From Notamacropus eugenii (lineage: Eukaryota > Chordata > Mammalia > Diprotodontia > Macropodidae), in the NCBI RefSeq assembly GCF_028372415.1, contig NC_092872.1, positions 554,110,705 to 554,174,704 of the forward strand: a stretch of DNA of 64,000 nt. Direction: 5' to 3'. This document shows positions 46,477-57,898 of the stretch, piece by piece (position 1 is the stretch's first letter; every line of letters starts with the position of its first letter). Made by a program: the position numbers and the translations under genes. Under the pieces are notes generated by a model. The model was not told where the DNA came from. It searched no databases and worked only from the letters and a program-made list of their open reading frames with translations.

Positions 46477-47651
46477 GGATGGAGTCAACATGTAACAGCA
46501 CACACTTCTAGAGCACTGCCACCAATCCCAGCCAAATACCTGTAAAAAATGGCTCTAAACAAATTCTAGAGCTGCAGAATCCACAGAATGATGAAGTGAA
46601 GCAAATCTCCAGCCTAAGCAGCCTGGAAGGTCAAAAGGAAGTGTCTATTGCACCAGACAGGGGGCAGGGCACAGTTCAGTGGGGGCTGTGCTGGCACAGA
46701 CAGGACCTGAGCAGACCTTGGGGAGCCTGAATCTCTCACACCTGTAACAGTTTCCAGACTTCAGAACCCCAAAATGCTGAGGAAAAATTGGAAGGTCAGT
46801 GGAAAAAGCCTGTGGGACCAGTGTGGGAGAATGGAGTGGTCCAACCCCAGCCCCAGAGAATCAGAGGGAAAAGAGGGCAGGGGAACCCACAGCAGCAGCA
46901 GAGACAGAGACAGCAACTATTTATGGAGCTCTAGGCCCACAGATTGTGGGGGAATCAAGTGGCTGACAGTACACCCCCACCCCCACTGGAAGCAGAGATC
47001 TACTTTGACAAAGAGTTCAAAAGTCAAGTAAATGGCTGCAGAAATGAGCAAAAACCAAAAATAAAAATCAGATTATAGAATCTTACTTTGGTGACAAGTA
47101 AGACCAAAGCATGCAAACAGAAGACAAAGTCAAAGCTCCTCCATTCAAAACCTCCAAGACAAATATGAATTGGTCTCAGGCCATGGAAGAGCTCAAAAAG
47201 GAATTTGAAAATCAAGTAAGAGAAGTAGAGCAAAAATTGAGAAGAGAAATGAGAAAGATGCAAGGAAATTATGAAAAACAAGTCAGCTGCTTGTTAAAGG
47301 AGACCCCGAAAACATGTTGCTGAAAATAACACTGTAAAAAATAGAAAAACCCAAAGGACAACAGAGATCAAAAAAGCCAATGAAGAGAAGAATGCCCTAA
47401 AAAGCAGAATTGGCCAGATGGAAAATGAGGTCCAAAAGTTCACTGAAGAAAATAATTCCTTAAAGATTAGATTGGAGCAGATGGAAGCTAATGAAAAAAT
47501 CAGGAAATAATAAAACAAAACCAAAGGAATGAAAAAATAGCAGACAATGTGAAATATCTCATTGGCAAAAACAACTGACCTAGAAAACAGATCCCAGAGA
47601 GACAATTTAAAAATTATGGGACTACCTGAAAGCCATGATCACAAAAAGAGA
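46477..47651 (+). mobile_element. second LINE-1 5' end, stacked on the first, 3' part missing
   Basis: Starts gggatggagtcaacatgtaa and cacttctagagcactgcc, with aaaaaatggctctaaac as in the HAL1 5' UTR at 37965-37985. The ORF1 start is at 47111 (MQTEDKVKAP), then the coiled coil, several stops after 47320, and LENRSQRDNLKIMGLPE near 47580-47630. It ends abruptly at 47651 with no ORF2, 3' UTR or poly(A). Confidence 0.8.
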
Positions 47652-48164
47652 CTGCCTTACCACAAATTCTTGGTTGTTTAATGATGGGATTGGCCTTGCT
47701 TCTAGTAACTGAAACTCTTGTGTCCAGGGTGAGTCACTCAAGTTATTCCTGGTCTAGGGTCTTTAATCAACTTGGTTCTCAATGTTGGGACTGATGATTG
47801 GCTCCTGAGCCCGTGTATCCCTGCAGGAAACCTTATTTCCTTCAATAACATCATGTCCTATAGTCACCTTCATTCAAACTTGAGCTTGTCCATCAGTCTA
47901 ACATAGTCCTATTGTTGCATGTAGTAGAATTAATGCACTTTAAATAAGACTACTTTACATCAAATTTTTCTTTTGAAAAAGTGTATCTTACTTTGATATA
48001 ATCAATCATTCTGTAAATCATGGAGGCATAAAACAATATTACTTTCTGTTAAAATGGATTTTTTTTAAATTAGGAAGAAAATGGAGAAAAATTGTAATTC
48101 TACTAAGTATGATCTATTTTCATTCATCTTGACATGCAAAACTGTTTTTTTCCCTGCAAAAGGC
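47652..48164. other. unassigned sequence
   Basis: No element recognised between the LINE-1 break and the next MIR. Confidence 0.45.
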
Positions 48165-48960
48165 AACATGGCTTAACAGTAAGCATGTTGAACACAAAGT
48201 TAAGAGGCACTTGGATTCAGTTCCCAGGGCTGACAATTGTAAAGTATCCCAGGAAAAGTCACTTTATCTTTGGAATATCTACTTCTTTATTTATAACATG
48301 GCAATAGTAATACTTGGAATGCTTTTCTCATGGGATTCTAGGGAAAGTGCTTTGCAAACTTTAAAGTGTTCTTAAAATTTGAACCACTATTATTTTCTAA
48401 AGAGTGGTTTGGGCATATGACAAAACTGTGACTGTGTTATCTTGCAATACTTCTTCTTGCAATTCTTTCTGACTCCATTTTCCCATCAGCCTATGCAATT
48501 ATTTTGATGTTGCATCATTTCAATCATATCTGACTGCTCTTGGCCCCATTTGGGTTTTTCTTGACAAAGATACTGAAATAGTTGCCGATTTCTTCTCCAC
48601 TTCATTTTCCAAACGGAGGCAAACAGGATTGAATGACTTGCCCAGGGACACGTAGATAATAAGTATTTCATACCAGATTTAACTTAGTGCTTCCTAACTC
48701 CAGGCCTGGTGCTTTATGTACTGCATCATCTAGCTGCCACTATATAGCTAAGATAGAATGCAAGCCTTGGGCTTAGGATGATCTAAATTCAAATCCTGCC
48801 TCAGATACTTACTGACTGTGTGACTCTGGGCAAGTCACTTAACATTTCTCAGTCTTATTTTCTTCAGCTGTAAAATGAGGGGTTCTGGTTAAGTAACCTC
48901 TGTGGTTGCTTTGAGCTCCATATTCTATCATCTTAAAATCTATCTCGCCTACATCATGTT
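48165..48960. repeat. MIR (+), CORE-SINE (-), MIR (+)
   Basis: 48165-48400 is a decayed sense MIR (ggcaacatggcttaacagta, gaaagtgctttgcaaacttt). 48508-48738 is an antisense SINE with a BovB-like tail (caatcatatctgactgctct, ccatttgggtttttcttg). 48741-48960 is a sense MIR (gactgtgtgactctgggcaa). Confidence 0.75.
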
Positions 48961-49479
48961 ATTTACCATATCTTTAAAAACACCATCATCCTCAGGAAAC
49001 GTGAACAAATTTCTGTTCATTTATGTCTTTAAATCACTAAGCTTATATCATAGTCCCTTCGATAGTCACTAGTGGGGTTTCCTTAATTCTCTTTTTTTCC
49101 CCTTGAGGGAAATAGACTGTTCTTTTAATTGCATTTTACAATATGAATTTGAGGGTTTTTATGAGCATTTTAAAAATGTAGCTTCAATAGTAGATATCTA
49201 GGCTTCAAATCTCGATGCTTTGTGTAGATATGGCTTGTTTCATGTGCCATAATTAGTTTTCAAATCATAAAGGAACTACATTTTACTCAAGTGGCTATTA
49301 AGAAAAATAGTTGACATTTTTAGACCAATAATGCTAACTAGAAAGCCTCAATCTATTTGCTATATTTTGACAGCTTTCCCACTCTACACCCCAAGTCAGA
49401 TTTTAAGGGGCTTTCCCCTTACAAAATGGATTAGTCTGAAATTGCAAACTAAATTTAGTTTGTTTCTGGTTATACAAAT

Positions 49480-50165
49480 ATTTCATAAATAATAGCTCAC
49501 ATTTCTCTACTACCTTGAAGTTTATGAAGCATGTTCCTCACGCCAACCTATAGGATGTATAAATATTATCATCCCCATTTTATGAATGAGGAAATCAAAG
49601 TCTTAAGAGACAAAGTGAATTTGCTCAAGATCACACAGATAGGGCAGGACTCACATTTCTTGATGCCAACAGCATTGTACTTTCCACATCTGATTTTGAA
49701 TTATTTTGGTATCTAGTCTGTTTTGCCAAACCTCTACTTTTTTTTTCCAATGAGGAGCCTTCTGATTTAGTTCTATTGTGTTATAAATATCCACAATTTT
49801 AAATGGACCTCCTCAGATCAAATGTACCTTTCCAATAGATGGAGTTGTTTTCAAATGTAATGAACTTTTTCTAAGGATGCTAGAATACTTTTCTCAAAGC
49901 CCTTTGAGGTAGGTAGTGAAAAGGTTTTTATCCCCACTTTAAAAATGAAAAACTTGAAACATAGGGAAGGTAGATAACAGTGAGGAACAATGCAAAACAT
50001 ACTGGACTTGAAACCAGAATCCCAACTCAATAACTTGCTTACCTTGGTGCCCTTGGGTAATTCCCTTAACTTTTCTGAGTCTTATTTTCATCATCCATCT
50101 CAGAATGAGAACCTTGGACCAGCTGATCCCTGAGGTTTCTTTCAGCTCTAAAGTATTTCATTCAT
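49480..50165. repeat. MIR fragments (-, -, +)
   Basis: 49480-49700 antisense (aataatagctcacatttctc, attttatgaatgaggaaatc). 49870-49985 antisense (agccctttgaggtaggtagt). 49985-50165 sense (cttgggtaattcccttaact). Confidence 0.65.
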
Positions 50166-51160
50166 CCAAAGTTCAAGTTTTAGGCTCTTGTCTTGCCTAT
50201 TTCAAGCCCAGTGGCCTTTGTACTACATCATGAAGGTGCTCAGAAGGTGAACTTGACATTTAAGAATCTTTTCTACTACAAATTGGAGAAGGCTTTTTGC
50301 CAACTTGAAGAATTTTCCAACATCTACTTTTCTGATCATTGTCCTTATTCAATTATAGGTAGATATAACTTTGTTTAGAATGGGTAGGCTGAGTTCTCCT
50401 CCAGGAAAAAAGCAAACATGAAAAGAATCACATGACTTCTTTGACATCGAATAGTTTTTTAAAAATAACAAACTATTGTGATAAATGGAGTGCTTCCAAA
50501 TCAGAGCCAGATGGGGCAGATTCAGTCTACAAGGAGGCACCAGAGGCTGAGGTAATTGGAGCTACTGTGGAGCAATTGTCCAGGAAGCATATTCCTTGAC
50601 TTGCTTATCCCCATCCACAATCTGCAGACACCATGTCTCTATGACTGTTAAATACTTTAGATGCTCATTAGTCACAAAGATGAAGTATATAATTAGATTA
50701 AAATGAACATTCTGAGATTCCTTAGAGGAAGGAGAGAAGAAAGTGCATTCATTATCAAATATCTATGAGATCACAGGAAGCAATGGCTTGGATTTAGCAT
50801 TTTAAGAACAGAGGAAAAAAACACTCAGTGTGAGGTAAGGTGTGAATGAAAATTAACTGGCAGTTGGTATTATCATGTGAGGACACATACATGATCTGAA
50901 GGAGCTGAACTGATCAGCATAAGGAAGGCTAATGGAGATGTAACTAATGGCCTTGGCCCCTAACCAAATTTTTTTAACCTGTTTAGTGATTCAAATAACC
51001 AAGAATTTTATAGGATGCAAAAATAGGTTTTTGGGTGCACTGGTTGAGGAAAGACTCTTGGATGAGATTATTCATCCATCAAAATATTGAAAATATGACT
51101 TTTTAAAGAGCAAATTTCACTCCTCAGGAATTATCTGAAGGGCAACAACAAAAGTTTGAA
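50166..51160. other. unassigned sequence
   Basis: About 1 kb without a recognised repeat or gene. Confidence 0.5.
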
Positions 51161-51312
51161 CAGTACATCCATCCATCCATCCATGCATCATACACTCCCC
51201 AGGTATACACATATGTATATATAATATATACACAAATATGTATACACATATACGTATACGGTGTATATACATATATACACCGTATACGTATATGTGTGTA
51301 TGCATGCATATG
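51160..51312. repeat. (ATCC)n and CATA/TACG microsatellite containing a perfect palindrome
   Basis: ccatccatccatccatc at 51166-51184, then TA/CA-rich sequence. 51244-51269 and 51272-51297 are perfect reverse complements (26-bp arms) with a 2-base centre (CA). Confidence 0.95.
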
Positions 51313-51454
51313 TGGGAGTATGTGCAGTAGGTAAGTCTCCAAGACGACAAGCTACAGAGAAGGTGGCTACCTGAATTGGTAGAAAGGGTTTCCTTATTTA
51401 GGATTTCTCTGTACCCAGAAAATCAGAGGTCTGATCTTCATCTCTATTCATGTC

Positions 51455-51700
51455 CCCTATTGAGACAGCACTTTACAAAGTGAAGTTACTTTTATCTCAT
51501 CTAATGTTCAGAACCACCCTGCTAGTCAGGTAATGGGATTATTATTATTCCAATTTTAAAGATGAAGAGACTGAGAATTGGAAAAGAGGAAAGACATGCC
51601 CACAGTCATACAGCTAGTAAGTACCAAAGCTGCAGAAAGAAACTGCAAACCCTCTTTATCCAAGGCCAGAGCTCTTTCTACAAACCCATTCCTCCTTTCT
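51455..51700 (-). repeat. MIR (antisense)
   Basis: Reads acagcactttacaaagtgaa, aattttaaagatgaagagac, catacagctagtaagtacca. Confidence 0.7.
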
Positions 51701-51889
51701 AACTGGGACTCATTCCTGCAACATCCAGATGTAGGCTCTAAGCAGGGACCAATAGTTCTCCAATATAGTTAAGCATATTAAAAGGATAGCATCAACATCG
51801 GGCATGTAATCTTGAAACACTTTATAGGCACAATAATAGTCAAGATGATATTTTGATATTCCTATGAATCTGATCCATTCAAGTGGGTA

Positions 51890-52150
51890 TGACTGTATTA
51901 GGCTGGGTGATGTAGTAGAGATTTGGAGTTGAGAAAATCTGTGTTCAAATCCCATCTTAGACACTAGTAACTGTTGGACTGTGGACATGTCATAAACTTT
52001 AAGTCTCACTTTCTTCCTCCGTAAAATGAGAAAATAATATCCATAATACCTACCACTCTTCAAATTATTGTCAAGATCCAATGAAATACACACATACACA
52101 CACACACATACCCATATATTGCTTTGTAAAACTATAAAAATGAGCTATTG
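51890..52150 (+). repeat. MIR-type SINE
   Basis: Reads gtagtagagatttggagttg, ttcaaatcccatcttagaca, gaaaataatatccataatac. It ends in a short (AC)n at 52087-52110. Confidence 0.65.
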
Positions 52151-52477
52151 TTATTCTTCCATAGATTCTCCAAAAGAGATCTGTCCCATGTGTTAAAGAA
52201 CTTGTGTCTGTTTTTTTTCTTGTTTACTACTGAAGCACTTGACATGTCCATCTGTTATCATTTGATTTTGTTAACATGGCTAGCCTGTATCCTTTTCTAA
52301 TTACATATACTCCGTATAATATCCCAAATGATACTTCTTGCATGTAGGCAAGTATTGTTAATAGCTTCTTATATTCACTGTATGCCTTTCCATTGCCCTG
52401 TGGGTATCTATAATTTTGATTATTAGGAGACTGAGGAAAGATATGCTTGGTCTACTATACCAACCATTTGGTAATAT

Positions 52478-52920
52478 GTGAAGGGAACACCACTTCTCTG
52501 CCATTCACTTATTAATGTTGGCCTCAAGGATAGTTCACATTTTCTACTTAATCTGTTTTTGGATTTATCATCCACTTTGGAACAGTATTATCAGCAAAAT
52601 CACATTTTAGGTAACCCAAAGAGAAATGGAAGGATTAAAGTTAGTACAAGAAAGCTGCTGCATATTATCAACAATAACTTACTTAAAAGGGACATTAAAG
52701 GTGTCATAAAGAACAGGTATATTTCAAAATGGAGGAAGGTTAGTCATGTAGTAACAATCAATAAAAATAAATGGTCAATCCTTGCACTGAACTGGTTACT
52801 CATCAAATGTTTAAAAGACACAGGAGAAGACCTCTAGTATTCTGGGTAGAAATTCTATGGAGGATTTGGAGGAGGATATAGATTGGAAACATGGATAAGA
52901 AAGCGTGCAAAGTTTATATT
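52478..52920 (+). mobile_element. possible decayed LINE polymerase C-terminus
   Basis: An open frame of 119 codons (52478-52837) ends with RYISKWRKVSHVV, then NKNKWSILALNW. This spacing resembles the KWxWAGHV...dnRW...W segment near the C-terminus of endonuclease/reverse-transcriptase LINE proteins. The resemblance is weak and the upstream part is not convincing. Confidence 0.3.
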
Positions 52921-53010
52921 TTGCATCAATCAGTCAATCAACATTCTTCAATTAAGTACCTTTGATATTCTGAGCTCTATGTTAGGAAGTGGAAATACAA
53001 CGAATATCCT
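52920..53010 (-). repeat. L2 3'-end relic (antisense)
   Basis: Reads tcaatcaacattcttcaatt, then aagtacctttgatattctga. Confidence 0.5.
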
Positions 53011-53339
53011 ACCCAATGTTGGTACTCTTATAGCAAAGCAATGACATTTTCTTCATACTTGGTTACATAGTTCTTCAGTTCTTGAGTGAGGCCTACCAAA
53101 ACCAGCCTAGACTGCTCTTGGATGTGTACCATTGGAGGGCTAGGGTACCTTCACCTGAAAGTTTGGACTAAGAAAATACCAGCTAATGTAGCTTATGTTT
53201 TAAATCAATAATGATAAGGAAAACTGCAATAATGACAATAACAAAAGCGCATTGCCCCCAGGCAGTAATGAGGTTATAATTCAGATTTCATGTAGCATTT
53301 TTTAGAGATCTTTACAGAGTACATTATCAATTCATTTTG

Positions 53340-53735
53340 AGTATTATATTGTTATGACTGTAAGTTCCACCAGGATAGCAGTTGTATCTAATTCAAGCTT
53401 TATACCTCTCCTAGAAGCCCATGCAGTGCTCTGTACCCAGTGTATGCTTTCTGTTGCTGGTCAGTTGCTTTCAGTCACGTTCAACACTTGATGGTTCCAA
53501 CTGGGGTTTGCTTGGCAAAGATACTAGAGTGTTTTGCCATTTCTTTTTCCAGCTTATTTTTTTTTTTACAGATGAGGAAACTGAGGTAACTAGGTTAAGT
53601 AATTTGTCTAGGGTCATATAGCTAGTACATCTAAGGCCAGATGTGAATATAGGTCTTCCTGACTCCAGGCATTTGCTATATCCATTGCACCACCCCCTCC
53701 ATCCATGTGTATACTTAACAAATGTTAAATGAAGG
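53340..53735 (+). repeat. L2 3' end, split by a SINE
   Basis: The left half (gactgtaagttccaccagga, then gtacccagtgtatgctt) and the right half (atacttaacaaatgttaaat) join into one L2 terminus. Confidence 0.65.
53450..53706 (-). mobile_element. CORE-SINE with BovB-like tail (antisense), with target-site duplication
   Basis: Antisense SINE from tctgttgctggtcagttgct to ccattgcaccaccccctcc. It is flanked by gtgtatgctt (53440-53449) and gtgtatactt (53707-53716), a 9/10 match. Confidence 0.8.
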
Positions 53736-53829
53736 AGCATTATTCCCAAAAACTCAAACAGAAAGCTCCTGTTGAAATGACATTGAAATAATAATAGTAG
53801 ACATTAAGTATAGGTTTTTTTTTTTACAT

Positions 53830-54700
53830 TTTTTTATTGCTGAAAAATCTTCAGTGACTCCCAGTTGCTCTCAAGGGAAAGCCCAAACTTCTTACCTGGT
53901 ATTTAAAGGCCTTCAGAATCTGACCTTAAACTTGAAATTTCTATGACATTTTCATTCATTACTCCTCAAGCGTCAATGGTTTGTCATTAAAAAGGCTGGT
54001 TACTTCACTACTTCTAGACTGTGACTTCTACATAACTTTATCATTATATACAACCTTTGTATATAATTTTTCTGTCCACATTCCTCTTCTCTCATCACAT
54101 CTCTTGCATCCTTTGAGGCTCAGATAAGGATGCAGCTCCTTTCTGAAAATTTTTCTAGCATCTTCCCCACACCGCACCCTTCCAGCCCCCATTTTACACT
54201 TACAGGACTTAAGCTTACAAATTAGTTTCTCATTATAAGTATCTTATTTCTCCAAGTGTGAGCCATCTATAGTTCTTTATATCCACTGGAGCAGCTAGGT
54301 GGTGCAGTAGATAGAGCAGCAGTGCAGGAGTCAGGAGGACCTGAGTTCAGATCTCACCTCAGACGCTTGACACTCACTAGTTGCGTGACCTTTGGCAAGT
54401 CACTTAACCCCAATTGCCTCAGCCTGGGTCATCTCCAGTCATCTTGATGAATATCAGGTCACTGGATTCAGATGGCTCTGGAGCAGAAGTGAGGCTGGTG
54501 ACCTACACAGCCCTCCCTCACTCAAAAAACAAAGTCAAGTGCAAGTCATGTCATCATTTCTCTGATGGCATGGTCTTCTTTGGCAACAAAGGACAAACAC
54601 ATCTTTATATCCACCATAGCACATAGCACATTACTAGACAGAGGCTAAATATTCCACAAATAAATATGATTATATCTCTAGTCATGGGAGGCAGAATTTT
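53830..54700 (+). repeat. L2 LINE 3' region, split by a SINE
   Basis: Reads tcttcagtgactcccagttg, taaaggccttcagaatctga, tgtgagccatctatagttc. After the SINE it resumes catagcacatagcacattac and ends near aaataaatatgatta. Confidence 0.7.
54287..54601 (+). mobile_element. full-length RTE-tailed marsupial SINE with perfect target-site duplication
   Basis: A complete SINE of about 315 bp. The head is ggagcagctaggtggtgcag and the CORE is gttgcgtgacctttggcaag. A specific 3' region follows (cactggattcagatggctct, caagtgcaagtcatgtcatc), and the tail is tggtcttctttggcaacaaa plus ggacaaac. The perfect 13-bp duplication tctttatatccac lies at 54274-54286 and 54602-54614, inside an L2. The tail matches the RTE 3' ends at 7340, 35330 and 37870. 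Confidence 0.9.
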
Positions 54701-54704
54701 CTTT

Positions 54705-54960
54705 TTATTAGTTAGAATTCCATCTGTGCCATTTACTAGCTATATGACCTGTGGAGAAGCAGAGTAGTGGAGTTTGGTGAAGAGAAAGCTCTATCTCTAT
54801 TCAAATCCTGTCTTAGACATACTGGCCCCAAGTCCCTCGAGAAGTCATTTAACTCTTTGGCGTCCCAGGCAACAATCGAAGATGTAAGAGAGTTGGTGAT
54901 TAACAAGGATGGAGAATTTCTTTATCAAGAGAGCCCAACAGTTTTGAAATCACAATAATC
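54705..54960 (+). repeat. SINE relic
   Basis: Reads gagaagcagagtagtggagt, atcctgtcttagacatactg, gaagtcatttaactctttgg. The 63-codon frame here is a translation of the SINE. Confidence 0.65.
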
Positions 54961-55139
54961 TCACACACAATATAATAAATAAAATAAAACAGTATAACAC
55001 AAAACAAAACAGATTAAAACAGCAATAGCAACAATGTGTCTCAGGCCCATTTGACCTGTAAAAGCCTCAGTCTCTTCTTTTGTGAAGTAGAAATGATAAT
55101 GCTTCTATTACTTACCTTATTGGTTACATGCACCAGTGA

Positions 55140-55310
55140 TACACTGGAAGAAATACTGGCTTCGAAGAGTTAAAAGTTCTGAGGTTAAAGCCTCTCTTTG
55201 CTATTTAACATGCATAAGACATTGAACAACTCACTTAACCTTTCAGGGTATCAGTTTCCCTATATGGAAGCTGAGGACCGTATACTATACGATCTTTAAA
55301 ATTACTGTCC
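55140..55310 (+). repeat. MIR fragment
   Basis: Reads aatactggcttcgaagagtt and acaactcacttaacctttca. Confidence 0.6.
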
Positions 55311-55315
55311 AATAA

Positions 55316-55425
55316 CAAAATAAATAAATAAAATAAAAAATAAAATAAATTATTTTATAATAAATAAAATTAAAAATACATTAAAAATAAACTAATAAAA
55401 AATAAAAAAAACCTAAAATAAGTCC
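55316..55425 (+). repeat. (TAAAA)n/A-rich tract
   Basis: About 110 bases of aaataaataaaat-type sequence. Confidence 0.9.
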
Positions 55426-55557
55426 TTTTTATGAGATCTTCTGTGATGTTAAATCTTTTTATATAGTAAGGTTTATTGTTGTTTCTGTTGTGATGGTTAT
55501 TCAGCATTTTCAACAGGTGTGGAAAATGTAGATTTGATGGAGGTTACCCTGTGCATT

Positions 55558-55690
55558 GTCATCTCTCTGTGTCTCTCTCTCTCTGTCTCTCTCTATCTCT
55601 CTCTCTCTCTCTGTCTGTCTCTTTGTGTTTCTGTCCCTGTTCCTGTCTCTGTCTTTCTCTTTCTCTCTCCTCCCCTCTCTCTCTCCCACA
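55558..55690 (+). repeat. (CT)n / (CTGT)n tract
   Basis: tctctctgtctctctc and related runs. The three overlapping Ser/Leu-rich open frames are artefacts. Confidence 0.9.
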
Positions 55691-56460
55691 ATGCTCCCAG
55701 GCTGCTCTGGAGGAAATCCATCTTTATTTCTTCGTCATTATCATCACCATCCATAAATCAGTTTCCTTCCACTCAGTAGTTGTTGTGACAGGCCCTCCAA
55801 CTGGCCGATGCCAGCAAATGATCTTTTTTTTTCTTAAGCTCATCATCACCAGCTGTTCCTGGAGCAATGTGGCCCTCTTTATTTTCCAGACCCTGTAGCA
55901 CATCGACCAGTGTCTCATCTGGAAGAATCATTCTTCTTCCACCCCCAACCCCCACTCCTCATTGTTCCTGGCAGCTGCCCACAGAGCTGCCCTCCAGGCA
56001 TTTATCTGCTGAGCACCTACCACATGACCACTGCTGCCCTGGAGGCAGTAAAAACTGACATCCAGTAAATCATATCAGTAAGGAGCCCCATGAATCTTGT
56101 TTGGGTTTGGCACACATTAGGCCTCATTGTCATGACTGCAGTGAGCATGAGTCAGTAGCCATACTCACTGATTTGGGAAGGAGTCACTGAGTGGCTGTAA
56201 TCAGGTGTGGAGGGTGTCTTAGACGGGGCTGGGGGGCACACAAATGAATGCATGCCTGGCTGAATGGTGAATTACAGCTGATTTAGAGAAGTGACAGAGA
56301 GCTCAGTGGGCCCACATCCTCCCATCCCATCTGCCTTGAGGCCTTAGAGAAAGAAGGGCCCAAACTTTCTCAAATGCAATTAAAGCATTTGTACAGAATT
56401 CTCTGTGCAGCAGAGATCATGCTCTGGATTGTGTTTACAAGTCTGTGTACTGGAAAGACC
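55691..56460. promoter_or_regulatory. repeat-free block, candidate conserved non-coding element
   Basis: About 770 bp with no repeat recognised and a more even base composition than its surroundings. It contains clustered homeobox/T-box-like words (taatcaggtgtggagg near 56198, gaattacagctgattta near 56270). Open frames do not share a convincing reading frame. A constrained enhancer is possible but unproven. Confidence 0.3.
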
Positions 56461-56479
56461 ACTGTACTTAGATAATAAA

Positions 56480-56830
56480 ATGATCAATAGTCATCATTTA
56501 CATAGCTCTTCAGGGTACAAAAGACTTTACATATATTATCCCATTTGATCCTCATAGCAACCTTGGGAGATAGATGTTGCTACAATCCCCATTTTTACAG
56601 ATGAGAAAACCATGAGAGACATAAATGACCTATTCAGAATTACACAGCTGATATCATAGGTAGGATATGAACTTAGATCTTCCTGATGCCATGTTCAGGT
56701 CAAAAGTCCTGAGTTTAAGTATGGTCTCTACTACTAACTTTCTTGGGCAAATGACTTCCCCTCTCTGAACCTCATTTTTCTTACCTGTAAAATGTGGGAT
56801 TTGGCTCACATGAACTCTAAGGTAATATTC
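56480..56830. repeat. MIR (-) followed by MIR fragment (+)
   Basis: 56480-56690 antisense (cagctgatatcataggtagg, ttttacagatgagaaaacca). 56690-56830 sense (aaaagtcctgagtttaagta, ctctgaacctcatttttctt). Confidence 0.65.
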
Positions 56831-56910
56831 TAGCCCAAAAGTTCCTGAAAGGAGGGGATAATTGGTCACAAAAACAATGTACTTTTGCATCAGCTGAAAT
56901 AGTTTTAAGA

Positions 56911-57153
56911 GATGTGTTTGGTCATTTCAGTTATGTCTGACTCCTCATGTCCCCATTTGAGGTTTCTTGGGAAAGATAATAGAATGGTTTGCATTTCCTT
57001 CTTCAGTTCATTTTACAGATGAGGAAACTGAGGCAAACAGGATTAATTGAGTTGCCCAGAGTCACACAGATAGTAAATGTCTAAGGCCAGACTTGAACCT
57101 AGGAACATGAGTCTTCCTGACTCTAGGCCTGGCACTCACTCCACTGGACCTTA
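56911..57153 (-). mobile_element. CORE-SINE with BovB-like tail (antisense)
   Basis: Antisense tail ttcagttatgtctgactcct, ccccatttgaggtttcttg, CORE acagatgaggaaactgaggc, head side cactcactccactgg. Confidence 0.8.
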
Positions 57154-57319
57154 AGAACTAACTGTCCCTTAAGAAGAGATGCCTTTCACTAATTTTGAGG
57201 CACAGTTGATTATTAAGGGCAAATGTTAAATAAGAGAGCAAAGCTCCAGGGACATTACTAGGCAGGACCTACTTCTATCATCTTGGGAAGCTCCTACCCT
57301 CTCTCAGTTGAGAACTGTA

Positions 57320-57480
57320 GATTTAAAGTAGAAAGGGGACTGAGTTAAGTCCAACCCTTCCTTTTCATAGACCAAAACTGAGAAAAGTCAAACAACTTGT
57401 TCAAAGTCTCACAAGAAGGAAGGAAATAAATGGTTAAGCCAGGACTTAGGCCCAGACTCAGTAACTCCACATCCAGATGT
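57320..57480 (-). repeat. MIR-like relic (antisense)
   Basis: Reads tagatttaaagtagaaaggg, then tgagaaaagtcaaacaactt and aagccaggacttaggcccag. Confidence 0.55.
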
Positions 57481-57522
57481 CTGTCTGTGAGACTAGATTT
57501 ACTTATGTTGAGATTTAAGGGT

Positions 57523-57898
57523 GCTGGGATCCTGAAATAGCAACACGCAGGTTCTGCCCAAATGAATTTGACCCAAGCCTTCTTTCAGCCAAAGAAAAAC
57601 AAGATTTATTAAAGACCTGCCATATTGGCCAGACTCTTAAGGAATCTGAGTGTTTGTGATGCCTGTATTGACAAGAAGGCCAGATTGAATCTGATTGCTT
57701 TAATGGAAGCAAAATGGATCTTATATACCTAAAGGCTGTGGAAGGGATATAGGAGTGACCAAGTAGTCCCAGGTGACTGGAGGAGGGACTCTAGGGAGGA
57801 TCTTGAGAGGAATGACCAGTAGACTGGGGTTACTGGAGGTCAACAGCCTGAACAGAGAGAATGGGGTCTTGACAGGATCAAGAGTGGGAAGTAGCCCA
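57523..57898 (-). repeat. solo LTR of an endogenous retrovirus (minus strand)
   Basis: On the minus strand the block starts TGGGCTACTTCC and ends CCCAGCA. It has a TATA box ggtatataag (plus 57719-57728) and about 110 bases later AATAAA (plus 57605-57610), followed by a T/G-rich region. This is a normal U3-R-U5 layout in about 376 bp. No internal retroviral sequence lies on either side, so it is a solo LTR. A target-site duplication is not evident. Confidence 0.65.

Noticed and set aside
54767..54958. 63-codon frame as a small protein
   Set aside because: It is a translation of a SINE body.
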